From NCBI RefSeq assembly GCF_003382365.1, contig NZ_QTSU01000002.1, positions 248,001-312,000 of the forward strand: a stretch of 64,000 nt of DNA. Direction: 5' to 3'. Shown piece by piece: positions 55,553 to 64,000 of this stretch (its first letter is position 1; the number at the start of each line of letters is the position of its first letter). The notes beneath the pieces are model-generated. The model ran no database searches and was not told the DNA's origin. It was given only the letters and a program-made list of their open reading frames with translations. The position numbers were made by a program, and so were the translations under genes. Origin of the DNA: Lysobacter silvisoli. Lineage in GTDB: Bacteria > Pseudomonadota > Gammaproteobacteria > Xanthomonadales > Xanthomonadaceae.

Positions 55553-58433
55553 GCGACACCTCCTTGGCCTTGCCGTAGTTGTCGCGGTCGATCACGGTGC
55601 GCACCGCATCCGCGGTGCCCGCTGCGGCGTCGATGCGGATCACGCTGTCGTAGCCGGGCTGATCGAAGGCCTGGAAGGCCTCGACGGTGGCGATGCCGCG
55701 CGGGTTCACGGTGCGGCGCTTCAAACCGGACAGGTATTCGATCGTCGTGGTCAGATCGCCGAGCTCGGAGGTCTGCACGCTGCGCACGGGCCGGTCCAGG
55801 GCGTCGTAGCGGGTGAGCACGCCGGCCAACGTGGCGTCCGCGTAGCTTTTCCAACCGCTCGCATACGGGTTGATCGGGTACGAGGCGAACTCCACTCGGC
55901 CCATCTCGTCGTAACGCTGGGCCGACCAGCGGGTCGTGCCCGCCGGATCGTTCAAATCCTGCTCCACCGTCACGACCGGCCGCCTCAACGCATCGTAGTG
56001 CGTGGTCTTGCGCGCATTGCCGGTGGTGACCGTCTGCAGCCAGTGTCCGGCCGGCAGTCCATGCTGTGCGGAAGGCGATACCGTGAAGCTTTGCGTGGTC
56101 GGCAGCCAGGCGACGCTGTCGCCACCGGGATGGGTCAGCGTGGCCAAGCGTCCCATGGCGTCGTGGCTGTAAGCCGTGGTGTAGCCGTTTTCGTCGGTGG
56201 TCGAGGTGATCCAACCCGAGTCGTCGACCACCGCCGATTGGCTGGCGCCGGCCGGCGCTTCGGGCGTCGGCGGGTACTGTATCCGCTGCGGCAAGCCGCG
56301 CTTCCACTGCGAGAACGAGGTGACGCGGTTCTTGGCGTCGGTGCTGGTCAACAGCGTCCCGTCGGCTGCGTAAGCCAGGGTTTCGAGCAACTGGCCATGG
56401 TTGTAAGTGCGCCAGGGCAGCAGGTTCGCGTCCAAGTCCGCGCGCGTGGTTTCCACGCCATCCTGCGTCGACCGCACCACCTGCCCCAGGATCCAGCGGC
56501 CCGTATCGTCGGCGTACTGGGTGGTTTCGGCCGCCGAGTAGCCCAGCGTGCTGTAGCGGCTGATCGCCGTGGGCCGCGCAAACCGGTCGAACGAGGCCGT
56601 GTCGCGGGTGAAACGCACGCCGTCCTGATCGATCCACGCCTGTTTGAGCGGCCGGTTGCGGCCGCCGGGCCATTCGCCATCGGCATAGAGGTCGAGCTCG
56701 GTGGGCGTCAATCCCTGCAACGCCGGATACGGCTGCCCTGCCGGCGTTTCCTGGTAGATCTGCCCGGTGACGCGATACAGCGCCCCGTCCTTCCATACCT
56801 CTTCGCCCAGCAACAGGCCGGTGTTCGCGTTCTCCTTGACCCCGTAGTACTGCTTGCGCACGGTGCCGCTGGGTTCGGTGATGAGCACCGTCTTGCGGTC
56901 GGCGCAGGACGCGGGGGCCGCGTCGCACTCGTAGCGGAACTTGCGTTCGGGTTGCTGGTAGGCGTAGCTCCAGGTTCTGGCCGGCACGCCCGGCCCGCTG
57001 ACCGTGCGCTCGAACACCGACACGACGTCGAACAGGCGCGGAATGGCCGAACCGCCCAGGCACACGCCGCCGAACACCGGCGCTTCGGTGACATAGGTCA
57101 GGTGATGACGGGTGGGCCGGGCCTTGTAGTCGTAGCGCGCCCCCGACGGCGTCACCACGCTGGCGGCGAACACCTCGTTGCCGTTGAACAGGTCCGGCTC
57201 GGGGCCGAGCTGGCCGCAATCGAGCTCGTCCGTGCGCCAGCCGTCGTCCGCCTTCGGAACGGACTCGGCGTAGCCCAGCCGGTCCAGGGTGTAGGTCCAG
57301 CTGCTGCTGTCGGGCAAGGTCACGCTTTTGAGCACTTGATCGCTCTTGTCGCTCGCCGGCGCGGCCACCTGCTGATAGCCGTAGGTCCAGGTTCTGCCGC
57401 TGGCCGTGGCCTGGGTCACCCGCCCGCGCGCATCGTGGACCAGGTCGATCTGGCGCCCGTCGTTGCTGCGGATGCGTAGTAGCTTGGCGCCGTCGTAGTC
57501 GTAGGCCACCCAGTTGCCGAAGCGGTCTTCCACCTTGGTCGCGAGCAGGCGGACCTGGCTGCGCATGAGCTTCGGTCCCAGCGGCGCGCTGACGTAGCGC
57601 GGGTAATCGCAGCCCAGCTCGCAGGGCGGCGCGTACGGGTTGGCCACGGCCTGATGCACCGGTTCGTACGGCAACGCGGCTACGTGATCGAAATAGTACT
57701 TGTTGCCTTTGGTGTCGAGCCCCAGGAAACCCTCGCCGTTGTCGGCGGGGATACAGGAAAACGCCCATCCCTCCTGCGTGCTCCAGGTGTGGGCGGCGGA
57801 AGGCCCGTTCGGATTGCCGGCATGCCTGACCAGCAGCGTCTGCTCGCCGCCGTCGACGTGCAGGTTGTAGCCGTGCCAGAACAGGCGCGGCTCGAAGTAG
57901 ACGTAGTACGCACCCTGGGCTTGGGCGGAATCGCCCTGGGGTTCGACCAGGTGCGCGTAGTAGGCCGGCGCGTTGGCCAGCAGGCCTGCCGCGCTGCCGC
58001 AGCGTCCGCCCGATTGCATGGTCCAGCCCTTGCTGGCGGTAAAGATGCCCGACAGATAGGGCACGTCCAGGTCCCAATCGTCGAACGCGCGCGGGCCGTT
58101 GCGCGCCTGCCGATCCAGTTTCCAACTGCGGGCCAGCCGCACCGGCAGCGCCGAGTTGCCGGGAATGTCGATGTCGACGTTGTGGAACTGCAGCCGCCCG
58201 TCGTAGAGCGAGAGCTTCTCGCCGGATGCGTTGTCGACCTGCAGGGCTACGATGTCGGTGGCCGATTTCACCCGCTTCTCGTATTCCTGGCGGTAGTCGG
58301 CCGCCATGGCGGGCATCGCCGCAATCGCGAGCGCGAGCGGCAGGGCCACACGCCGCCCTCGCGATCGCCCATCGGCCGACATGGTCGTTTGCTTACGTGC
58401 AGCAGCCCACAACGCTTCGATCCGATAGCGCAC
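55536..58433 (-). CDS. RHS module 2, A protein: exported YD-repeat protein without core domain
   Basis: The 965-residue product begins with GTG 58433 behind GGGGAAGGGGATACGCC, matching the module 1 leader; an ATG at 58382 (MSADGRSRGRR) would leave only the signal peptide (VALPLALAIAAMPAMAA). It shares VDIDIPGNSALPVRLARSW and FDDWDLDVPYLSGIF with module 1. It has YD repeats (DRFGNWVAYDYDGAKLLRI, DENGYTTAYSHDAMGRLATL) and ends ...NYGKAKEVSRGAGE with no core domain. Several cysteines are present (CGSAAG, PPCELGCDYP, CDAAPASCADR), which fits an extracytoplasmic protein. Confidence 0.87.
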   Translation of the reverse strand: MRYRIEALWAAARKQTTMSADGRSRGRRVALPLALAIAAMPAMAADYRQEYEKRVKSATDIVALQVDNASGEKLSLYDGRLQFHNVDIDIPGNSALPVRLARSWKLDRQARNGPRAFDDWDLDVPYLSGIFTASKGWTMQSGGRCGSAAGLLANAPAYYAHLVEPQGDSAQAQGAYYVYFEPRLFWHGYNLHVDGGEQTLLVRHAGNPNGPSAAHTWSTQEGWAFSCIPADNGEGFLGLDTKGNKYYFDHVAALPYEPVHQAVANPYAPPCELGCDYPRYVSAPLGPKLMRSQVRLLATKVEDRFGNWVAYDYDGAKLLRIRSNDGRQIDLVHDARGRVTQATASGRTWTYGYQQVAAPASDKSDQVLKSVTLPDSSSWTYTLDRLGYAESVPKADDGWRTDELDCGQLGPEPDLFNGNEVFAASVVTPSGARYDYKARPTRHHLTYVTEAPVFGGVCLGGSAIPRLFDVVSVFERTVSGPGVPARTWSYAYQQPERKFRYECDAAPASCADRKTVLITEPSGTVRKQYYGVKENANTGLLLGEEVWKDGALYRVTGQIYQETPAGQPYPALQGLTPTELDLYADGEWPGGRNRPLKQAWIDQDGVRFTRDTASFDRFARPTAISRYSTLGYSAAETTQYADDTGRWILGQVVRSTQDGVETTRADLDANLLPWRTYNHGQLLETLAYAADGTLLTSTDAKNRVTSFSQWKRGLPQRIQYPPTPEAPAGASQSAVVDDSGWITSTTDENGYTTAYSHDAMGRLATLTHPGGDSVAWLPTTQSFTVSPSAQHGLPAGHWLQTVTTGNARKTTHYDALRRPVVTVEQDLNDPAGTTRWSAQRYDEMGRVEFASYPINPYASGWKSYADATLAGVLTRYDALDRPVRSVQTSELGDLTTTIEYLSGLKRRTVNPRGIATVEAFQAFDQPGYDSVIRIDAAAGTADAVRTVIDRDNYGKAKEVSRGAGE

Positions 58434-58500
58434 GGCGTATCCCCTTCCCCAGAGCGGTGGCGGTCAGCGCGACGCGATGACCGGCGATCGCATTGTCGAG
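58434..58500 (-). promoter_or_regulatory. Leader of RHS module 2, conserved with module 1
   Basis: TCGACAATG (GACAAT at 58497-58492) lies 59 bases before the GTG start, and CTCTGGGGAAGGGGATACGCC lies directly before it, nearly as in module 1. About 23 bases upstream of GACAAT both modules have GGGCCCTTA or GGCACCC/GCCCTAT-like sequence. The middle portion differs, so the shared ends appear to be conserved for expression. Confidence 0.45.
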
Positions 58501-58575
58501 TGGGTTGCCGCGGCTAAGGGCCCGTCCGGGCGCAGAGCGCGCACGTCCGGGCGCACGCCTGCGCGACGATCGTCC

Positions 58576-58606
58576 AAAAAAGAAAGGGCGCCCTCGCGGA
58601 CGCCCT
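58576..58606 (-). terminator. Rho-independent terminator of purL
   Basis: On the minus strand AGGGCGTCC-GCGA-GGGCGCCCT forms a 9-bp stem with a GNRA tetraloop, followed by TTTCTTTTTT. It lies about 30 bases after the purL stop and isolates purL from RHS module 2. Confidence 0.92.
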
Positions 58607-58635
58607 GACTCGTTGCTCGCGGCGTGCGGCCGGAA

Positions 58636-61600
58636 TCAGCCCACCCACACCCGCGCATTGCGGAACATGCGCATCCACGGCGAGTCGCCGTCCCAGTCGC
58701 GCGGCGCCCAGCTGAAGTTGGCGTTGCGCAGGGTGCGTTCCGGGTGCGGCATCAGGATGGTCGCGCGGCCGTCGCGCGAGGTCAGGCCGGCGACGCCGTC
58801 GGGCGAACCGTTGGGGTTGAGCGGGTAGCGTTCGGCCAAGCGGCCGTCGCCGTCCACGTAACGCAGGCTGATGTCGGCCGCGTTCTGATCCAGGTTGCTG
58901 TCGAAGCTGGCCCGGCCTTCGCCGTGCGCCACCGACACCGGGATGCGCGAACCGGCCATGCCGCGGAAGAACAGCGAAGGCGATTCGCCCACTTCCAACA
59001 GGCCCAGGCGCGCCTCGAACTGTTCGCTGCGGTTGCGCAGGAAGCGCGGCCAATGCTCGGCACCCGGGATGATGGGCTTGAGCTGGGCCAGCATCTGGCA
59101 GCCGTTGCATACGCCCAGCGAGAAGCTGTCCTCACGCGCGAAGAACGCGGCGAAGGCATCGCGCAGCGCGCTGCGCTCGAGCACGCTGGTGGCCCAGCCG
59201 CGGCCCGCGCCGAGCACGTCGCCGTAGCTGAAGCCACCGCAGGCGGCGAAGCCCTTGTAGTCCTGCAGCGAGACGCGGCCGGCGATCAGGTCGCTCATGT
59301 GCACATCAAAGGCTTCGAAGCCGGCGCGGTCGAAGGCCGCGGCCATTTCGATCTGGCCGTTGACGCCCTGCTCGCGCAGGATCGCGACCCTGGGTCGCGC
59401 GCCGGTGTTGATGAAGGGCGCGGCCACGTCCTCTGCCGGATCGAAGCTGAGTTTGGGCTTCAGACCCGGCGCGGCGAAGTCGCGCGCGATCGCGCGCTCC
59501 TCGTCGGCGCATTCGGGGTTGTCGCGCAGCTTCTGCAGCGCATGGCTCACCGACCACCAGGCGTCGAACAGCTCGTCCCAGCGCCACTCGGCCAGGGTCT
59601 CGCCGTCCTCGCGCACGCGGATCGCCGGCGCGGTGTTCGGGCCGTCGACGCGGCTGAGCACCGGCTTGGCGATGCGCTGGGCGCAGTCGATCAGGCCGTG
59701 GCGCGAGACCAGGTCGGCGAACTCGGCGCGGTCCTCGGCCGAGATCTGCACGATCGCGCCCAGTTCCTCGTTGAACAGGGTGCGGAACGGGTCCTCGCCC
59801 CAACCGTCCAGGCTGATGTCCAGGCCCAGGCGCGAGCAGAACGCCATTTCGCACAGCGCGGCGAAGGCGCCGCCGTCGCTGCGGTCGTGGTAGGCCAGCA
59901 GCAGGCCGGCCTCGCGCGCCTCGCGGATCAGTTCGAAGAAATCGCGCAGGCGCTGCGGGTGATCCAGGTCGGGCACGCCCAGGTCGTCGCGGTCGCCGTC
60001 GGCGGACGGGCCGGCGAAGGCCGGCAGACCGTCGGCGCCGGCGTCGGGATGGCACTGCGCCAGCACCGAACCGCCCAGGCGCTGCTTGCCCGCGCCCAGG
60101 CCGATCAGCCACAGCTCGCTGTCGCCGTCGCGCAGCAGCAGCGGCGTGAGCTGGCGGCGCACGTCGACCACCGGCGCGAACGCGCTGACGATCAGCGACA
60201 CCGGCGAGACCGACTTGTGCGCCGCGCCGCCGTCCTGCCACTGCGCCTGCATCGACAGCGAGTCCTTGCCCACCGGAATGCTGAGCTCCAGCTCCGGGCA
60301 CAGCTCCAGGCCCACGGCCTTGACCGCGTCGAACAGCAGCGCGTCTTCGCCGGGGTGGCCGGCGGCGGCCATCCAGTTGGCCGACAGCTTGATCCGGTTC
60401 AAGGATTCCACCGGCGCGGCGCAGAGGTTGGTGATCGCCTCGCCCACGGCCATGCGCGCGGCGGCAGCGGCGTCCAGCAGCGCCAGCGGCGTGCGTTCGC
60501 CGATCGCCATGGCTTCGCCGACGTAGCCGTCGAAACCCGACAGGGTGATCGCGCAATCGGCCAGCGGCAGCTGCCAGGGACCGACCATCTGGTCGCGCGC
60601 GGTCAGGCCGCCCACGCTGCGGTCGCCGATGGTGACCAAGAACTGCTTGGACGCCACGGTCGGGTGCGCGAGCACGCGCAGCGCGGCCTGGCGCAGGTCC
60701 AGCCCGCGCCACTGCAGCGCCGGCCACGGCGCGGCCGGCGGGCGGCGGGTGTCGCGGTGCATCTTCGGCGGCTTGCCGAACAGCACGTCCATTGGAAGAT
60801 CGATCGGCCAATCGTGGCCGGCCTCGGCGACGCTCTCGACGGTGGCGCCGTAGCCCACCACCAGATGTTCTTCGGCGGTGGCATAGCCGACCACCGCGAA
60901 CGGACAGCGCTCGCGCTCGCAGATCGCGGTGAAATCGGCCACGCGGTCGGCCGGCAGGCCCAGCACGTAGCGCTCTTGCGATTCGTTGCACCACAGCTGC
61001 ATCGGCGACAGCGAAGGATCGTCGCTGGGCACGCGCGCCAGGTCGATCACGCCGCCCAGCTGCGAGTCGTGCAGCAGTTCGGGAATGGCGTTGGACAGGC
61101 CGCCGGCGCCGACGTCGTGGGCGCTGGCGATGGGATTGTCCGCGCCCATGGCGACGCAGCGGTCGATCACTTCCTGGCAGCGACGCTCCATTTCCGGGTT
61201 GTCGCGCTGCACGCTGGCGAAATCCAGGTCCTCGGCGCTGTCGCCGGAGGCCACCGAACTGGCGGCGCCGCCGCCCAGGCCGATCAGCATGGCCGGGCCG
61301 CCGAGCACGACCACGGCGTAGCCGGGCTTCAGGCCCAGCTTGGCCACCTGCGGGCGGTCGATCGCGCCCAGGCCGCCGGCGAGCATGATCGGCTTGTCGT
61401 ACGCGCGCGCGAACGCGCCTTCGGACAGCTCGAAGCTGCGGAAATAGCCGACCAGGTTGGGCCGGCCGAATTCGTTGTTGAACGCGGCCGCGCCGATCGG
61501 GCCGTCGAGCATGATTTCCAGCGCCGGGGCCATGCGCGGGTTCAGCGCGCGCGCGCCTTCCCAGGGCTGCGGCAGGGTCGGGATGCGCAGATGCGACACG

Positions 61601-62586
61601 CTGAAACCGCACAGGCCGGCCTTGGGGCGGCCGCCGCGACCGGTCGCGCCTTCGTCGCGGATCTCGCCGCCATTGCCGGTGCTGGCACCGGGGAACGGCG
61701 CGATCGCGGTCGGGTGGTTGTGGGTTTCGACCTTGATGCAGAACGCCGATGGCGTTTCGGCCTCGGCGCGGTAGGCCTGGCTACCCGGCTGCGGGCGGAA
61801 ACGCCGGCTGGCGTAGCCCTCCACCACCGCGGCGTTGTCGCTGTAGGCCGAGAGCGTGTTCTCCGGCGTCTGCGCGTGGGTGTGCTTGATCATCTTGAAC
61901 AGCGAGCTGTTCTGCTCGCGCCCGTCGATGGTCCAAGAGGCGTTGAAGATCTTGTGCCGGCAGTGCTCGGAGTTGGCCTGCGCGAACATCATCAGTTCCA
62001 CGTCCGAGGGCTCGCGGCCCAGCGCGGCGTAACGCTCGCGCAGGTAGGCGATCTCGTCGGCGGCCAGGGCCAGGCCCAGGCGGCCGTTGGCCTGCTCCAG
62101 CTCGGCCAGCGGGATGCGCTCGAGTTCGCCGCGCGCGGGCACGGCGAACAGCGCCGCGGCGTCCTCGCGCGCGTCCAGCAGCGACTGCGTCATCGGATCG
62201 TGCAGGGCCTTGGCCAGCGCGCCCTGGGTGGCCGCGTCGGCGGGCCAGCCGCCAAGGTCGTAGCGGGTGCCGCGTTCCACGCGCGCCACCGGCTGGCCGG
62301 CGCCGCGCAACAGCTCGGTGGCCTTGCTGGCCCAGGGCGACAGGGTGCCCAAGCGCGGGGTCACGTAGCGGGAGACGGCGCCGTCGGCGCGCGCCGCGGC
62401 GGCCGGTTCGGCCTGCAGGATGCGGCGCAGGGTGGCGTCGTCGGGCTGCGCGCCCTGATCCGGCCGGACCCAGTACACCGGCCAGGCGTCGATCAGGCGG
62501 ACTTCGGGATGGATGGCTTGCAGGCGGGCTTGGAGCCGTTCGCGGCGGAACGGAGACAGGGCCGAAAGGCCCTCGAGGACGATCAT
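58636..62586 (-). CDS. purL: Phosphoribosylformylglycinamidine synthase (PurL, large single-chain type)
   Basis: PurL makes FGAM from FGAR, glutamine and ATP in purine synthesis. The 1316-residue product starts [18 protein letters not shown] (ATG 62586; ATGs slightly upstream also exist). It has the N-terminal PurS-like domain, two AIR-synthase-like domains ([52 protein letters not shown]) and a C-terminal glutamine amidotransferase with [12 protein letters not shown] and nucleophile Cys1160 in GVCNGCQML. All are intact. Confidence 0.97.
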   Translation of the reverse strand: MIVLEGLSALSPFRRERLQARLQAIHPEVRLIDAWPVYWVRPDQGAQPDDATLRRILQAEPAAAARADGAVSRYVTPRLGTLSPWASKATELLRGAGQPVARVERGTRYDLGGWPADAATQGALAKALHDPMTQSLLDAREDAAALFAVPARGELERIPLAELEQANGRLGLALAADEIAYLRERYAALGREPSDVELMMFAQANSEHCRHKIFNASWTIDGREQNSSLFKMIKHTHAQTPENTLSAYSDNAAVVEGYASRRFRPQPGSQAYRAEAETPSAFCIKVETHNHPTAIAPFPGASTGNGGEIRDEGATGRGGRPKAGLCGFSVSHLRIPTLPQPWEGARALNPRMAPALEIMLDGPIGAAAFNNEFGRPNLVGYFRSFELSEGAFARAYDKPIMLAGGLGAIDRPQVAKLGLKPGYAVVVLGGPAMLIGLGGGAASSVASGDSAEDLDFASVQRDNPEMERRCQEVIDRCVAMGADNPIASAHDVGAGGLSNAIPELLHDSQLGGVIDLARVPSDDPSLSPMQLWCNESQERYVLGLPADRVADFTAICERERCPFAVVGYATAEEHLVVGYGATVESVAEAGHDWPIDLPMDVLFGKPPKMHRDTRRPPAAPWPALQWRGLDLRQAALRVLAHPTVASKQFLVTIGDRSVGGLTARDQMVGPWQLPLADCAITLSGFDGYVGEAMAIGERTPLALLDAAAAARMAVGEAITNLCAAPVESLNRIKLSANWMAAAGHPGEDALLFDAVKAVGLELCPELELSIPVGKDSLSMQAQWQDGGAAHKSVSPVSLIVSAFAPVVDVRRQLTPLLLRDGDSELWLIGLGAGKQRLGGSVLAQCHPDAGADGLPAFAGPSADGDRDDLGVPDLDHPQRLRDFFELIREAREAGLLLAYHDRSDGGAFAALCEMAFCSRLGLDISLDGWGEDPFRTLFNEELGAIVQISAEDRAEFADLVSRHGLIDCAQRIAKPVLSRVDGPNTAPAIRVREDGETLAEWRWDELFDAWWSVSHALQKLRDNPECADEERAIARDFAAPGLKPKLSFDPAEDVAAPFINTGARPRVAILREQGVNGQIEMAAAFDRAGFEAFDVHMSDLIAGRVSLQDYKGFAACGGFSYGDVLGAGRGWATSVLERSALRDAFAAFFAREDSFSLGVCNGCQMLAQLKPIIPGAEHWPRFLRNRSEQFEARLGLLEVGESPSLFFRGMAGSRIPVSVAHGEGRASFDSNLDQNAADISLRYVDGDGRLAERYPLNPNGSPDGVAGLTSRDGRATILMPHPERTLRNANFSWAPRDWDGDSPWMRMFRNARVWVG

Positions 62587-62674
62587 GTCCGGGGAACCGT
62601 GCAACGTCGGGCCCGACATTGTATCCAAGCGCCCGCGCCGCTGCCTTGGCTGGGACGCTTCGGCCGCCCCAAAA

Positions 62675-62706
62675 CGGCGAATGCCGCCCCGGGGGCGGCA
62701 TTCGCG
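62675..62706 (-). terminator. Probable terminator between dsbC and purL
   Basis: A nearly perfect inverted repeat CGAATGCCGCCCC / GGGGCGGCATTCG (62678-62690 / 62692-62704) lies 37 bases after the dsbC stop. On the minus strand it is followed by CCGTTTTGG, a short T run. It should end the dsbC transcript before purL. Confidence 0.7.
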
Positions 62707-62743
62707 ACGGCCGGACCCGGCCCGGCGGCCGGGCCGCGGAAGC

Positions 62744-63619
62744 TCAGGCCCCGCCGGCGGTGGTGGCCGGCACCGCGTCCACCGGGCCGGTGGCGGCCGG
62801 CTTGGCGCTGCCGTCGGTGGCCAGCTTGTCCAGGGCCTCGCGCAGCGCGGCCGGCGGCACGTAACCGCCCAGCTGGGTGCCGTCGGCGGCCAGGATCATC
62901 GGCGTGCCGGTCAGGCCCACGCGCTGGCCCACGTCGTACTGCATGGTGATGCTGTTCTTGCAGTTCTTGTTCGGCACCGTGTGATCGCTCTTGGCGTCGG
63001 TCAGGGCCTTGCGGCGGTCCGGCGCGCACCACACCGACACCATCTTGTTGAAATCCTGGCTGCCGATGCCGGCGCGCGGGAAGGCCAGGTATTCGATGGC
63101 GATGCCCTGGCGGTTGTACTCGGCGATCTCGCTGTGCAGCTTGCGGCAGTAGCCGCATTCCACGTCGGTGAACACCTGCACGGTGTACTTCGGATTGGCC
63201 GGGGCGAACACGATGCGCTCGCTGGCGGGGATGACCTTGAGGGCCTCCTTGCGCATACCGGCCAGGGCCACTTCGCTGAGGTTCTTCTTGGCGGTGGTGT
63301 CGAACAGGGCGCCGCCCGGGCCCGGCAGGAACAGGTAGCGGCCGTCGTCGCTGACGTAGACCACCTGGCCGGCGACGATCGCCTCGCGGAAGCCCGGCAG
63401 CGGCGCGGCGCCGACGCGTTCGACGGTGACGCGCGAATTGAGTACGCGGATCGCTTCGATCGCGCGCGCGTCCGGGGTGCCGGCGGCGGCCTTGGCGGCC
63501 GCGGGCTGGGCCGCGGCGGCCTGGCCGGCGGGGGCCTTGGCCTCGGCGGCGGGCTTGGGGGCCTCGGCGCAGGCCGACAGGCTGAGCGCTCCGAGCACGG
63601 CGAACAAGGCGTACTTCAT
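62744..63619 (-). CDS. dsbC: Periplasmic thiol:disulfide interchange protein DsbC
   Basis: DsbC isomerises wrong disulfides in exported proteins, including type II secretion substrates. The 291-residue product has a signal peptide with a lipobox-like SLSAC (Cys17) and an Ala/Pro/Lys-rich linker. The DsbC N-terminal dimerisation domain ([21 protein letters not shown]) precedes a thioredoxin domain with CGYC (155-158) and the cis-Pro loop LTGTPMI. An extra pair of cysteines (WCAPDR and KNCKNS) is also typical. The lipoprotein signal and longer linker are unusual for E. coli-type DsbC. Confidence 0.94.
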   Translation of the reverse strand: MKYALFAVLGALSLSACAEAPKPAAEAKAPAGQAAAAQPAAAKAAAGTPDARAIEAIRVLNSRVTVERVGAAPLPGFREAIVAGQVVYVSDDGRYLFLPGPGGALFDTTAKKNLSEVALAGMRKEALKVIPASERIVFAPANPKYTVQVFTDVECGYCRKLHSEIAEYNRQGIAIEYLAFPRAGIGSQDFNKMVSVWCAPDRRKALTDAKSDHTVPNKNCKNSITMQYDVGQRVGLTGTPMILAADGTQLGGYVPPAALREALDKLATDGSAKPAATGPVDAVPATTAGGA

Positions 63620-63854
63620 CGATCGGGTCCTAGGGTCGGGTCGTCGTGGGCTTGGACCGCACGGCGAGGAAGGGGTTCCGCGATTGTCGCACGGCCGGCC
63701 ACCAGGGGCGCCGGGCCGCCCGCCCCCCAGGGCGGACGAGCGCGACGGGGTTGGCGGTTTTGCGACGTTGGGGGTGACGGCTAAAGCAGGCGACAGCGGT
63801 CAGGGGAGCGGCCGCGACCACGCCCCCAACCATCACGCAAGGCACACTAACCCC

Positions 63855-63884
63855 TTGTAGGAGCTGCGCAAGCTGCGACCGCGA
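63855..63884. repeat. REP-like element (TTGTAGGAGC type)
   Basis: TTGTAGGAGCTGCGCAAGCT followed by GCGACCGCGA has the form of the TGTAGGAGCGGC-type REP sequences common in Pseudomonas and xanthomonads, with the imperfect arms AGCTGCGCA/AGCT. Only one copy is seen in the window. Confidence 0.65.
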
Positions 63885-63926
63885 ATCCGCAACGACGGCG
63901 CATGCCCAGTCTTCCGCTTCGCCCTT

Positions 63927-63980
63927 TGCTTGTCTTCCCCCTTTGACAAAGGGGGATTGAGGGGGATTTGCTTTTGCTCT
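63927..63980. repeat. Dispersed palindromic repeat, family I, half copy
   Basis: TTGCTTGTCTTCCCCCTTTG is followed by ACAAAGGGGGATTGAGGGGG and ATTTGCTTTTGCTCTT. It equals the right half of copies 1 and 2 (16790-16832, 21030-21068), without the left arm. Confidence 0.8.
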
Positions 63981-64000
63981 TAAGCAACAGCAACAGCTTC

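Larger units (their letters stand above)
63620..64000. other. Non-coding right edge with repeats upstream of dsbC
   Basis: The 380 bases after the dsbC start contain its leader and two repeat elements annotated separately. No convincing reading frame is visible in either direction, and the window ends inside the intergenic space. Confidence 0.6.

Noticed and set aside
45554-58635. RHS region as a recently acquired genomic island
   Set aside because: GC looks only slightly lower by eye (about 65% versus 70% in single lines), and no integrase, transposase, tRNA or direct repeats flank it; a sliding-window codon-usage analysis would be needed.
58624-62949. 1441-codon plus-strand open frame opposite purL
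   Set aside because: It is antisense to an intact, clearly recognised purL. The translation is His/Arg/Gln/Gly-rich, the usual mirror of GC-rich genes.

Overview
The window looks like a chromosome segment of a Xanthomonadaceae bacterium, most likely Lysobacter or a close relative. The base composition is very GC-rich (about 65-70% in the lines I counted). The division/cell-wall cluster has the xanthomonad order without murD. The type II secretion operon has the Xanthomonas xps order (E-F-G-H-I-J-K-L-M-N-D). The riboflavin operon carries a RibB protein fused to a GTP cyclohydrolase II domain that has lost its cysteines. Several families of palindromic repeats sit between genes, often between convergent ones.

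Layout. (1) 1-10.6 kb, minus strand: the dcw cluster mraZ-rsmH-ftsL-ftsI-murE-murF-mraY-ftsW-murG-murC (murC runs off the left edge), nearly all joined by 1-4 base start/stop overlaps, with a promoter candidate near 10.6 kb. (2) 10.9-16.8 kb: a small VOC-fold protein, RNase P RNA (minus), rsmI (minus), then plus-strand lpoA-like lipoprotein, yraN, a membrane metal-dependent hydrolase and an FAD-linked oxidase. (3) 16.8-26.1 kb, minus strand: a long run glyA / TonB-domain protein / nrdR / membrane protein / ribD / methyltransferase, then an FMN riboswitch that leads into ribE-ribBA-ribH-nusB-thiL. (4) 26.2-31.4 kb, plus strand: an LpxO-type lipid A hydroxylase, ettA, pyrF and an exported metallo-beta-lactamase-fold protein, separated by repeat clusters. 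(5) 31.4-45.6 kb, minus strand: the complete type II secretion operon gspE to gspD followed by two glycosyltransferases. Two unrecognised exported proteins are inserted between gspE and gspF. (6) 45.7-58.5 kb, minus strand: two tandem, paralogous two-gene RHS modules. (7) 58.6-64 kb, minus strand: dsbC and purL with terminators, then a repeat-rich right edge.

The most unusual part is the RHS region. Each module has an upstream gene (A, signal peptide plus YD repeats, no RHS core domain) and a downstream gene (B, its own signal peptide, immunoglobulin-like domains, YD repeats, RHS core and a variable C-terminal tip). The end of A and the middle of B look like the two halves of one ordinary RHS chain, separated by a new export signal and Ig-like domains. 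The two B proteins are very similar through the Ig-like and RHS parts but have unrelated N-terminal domains (one resembles an NBR1-type FW domain) and unrelated tips. The A genes have matching leader sequences. No immunity-type gene follows either tip. This resembles a split, exported analogue of the TcB/TcC cocoon, encoded directly beside the type II secretion operon.

All calls come from reading the sequence and translations by eye; no searches or computations were run.
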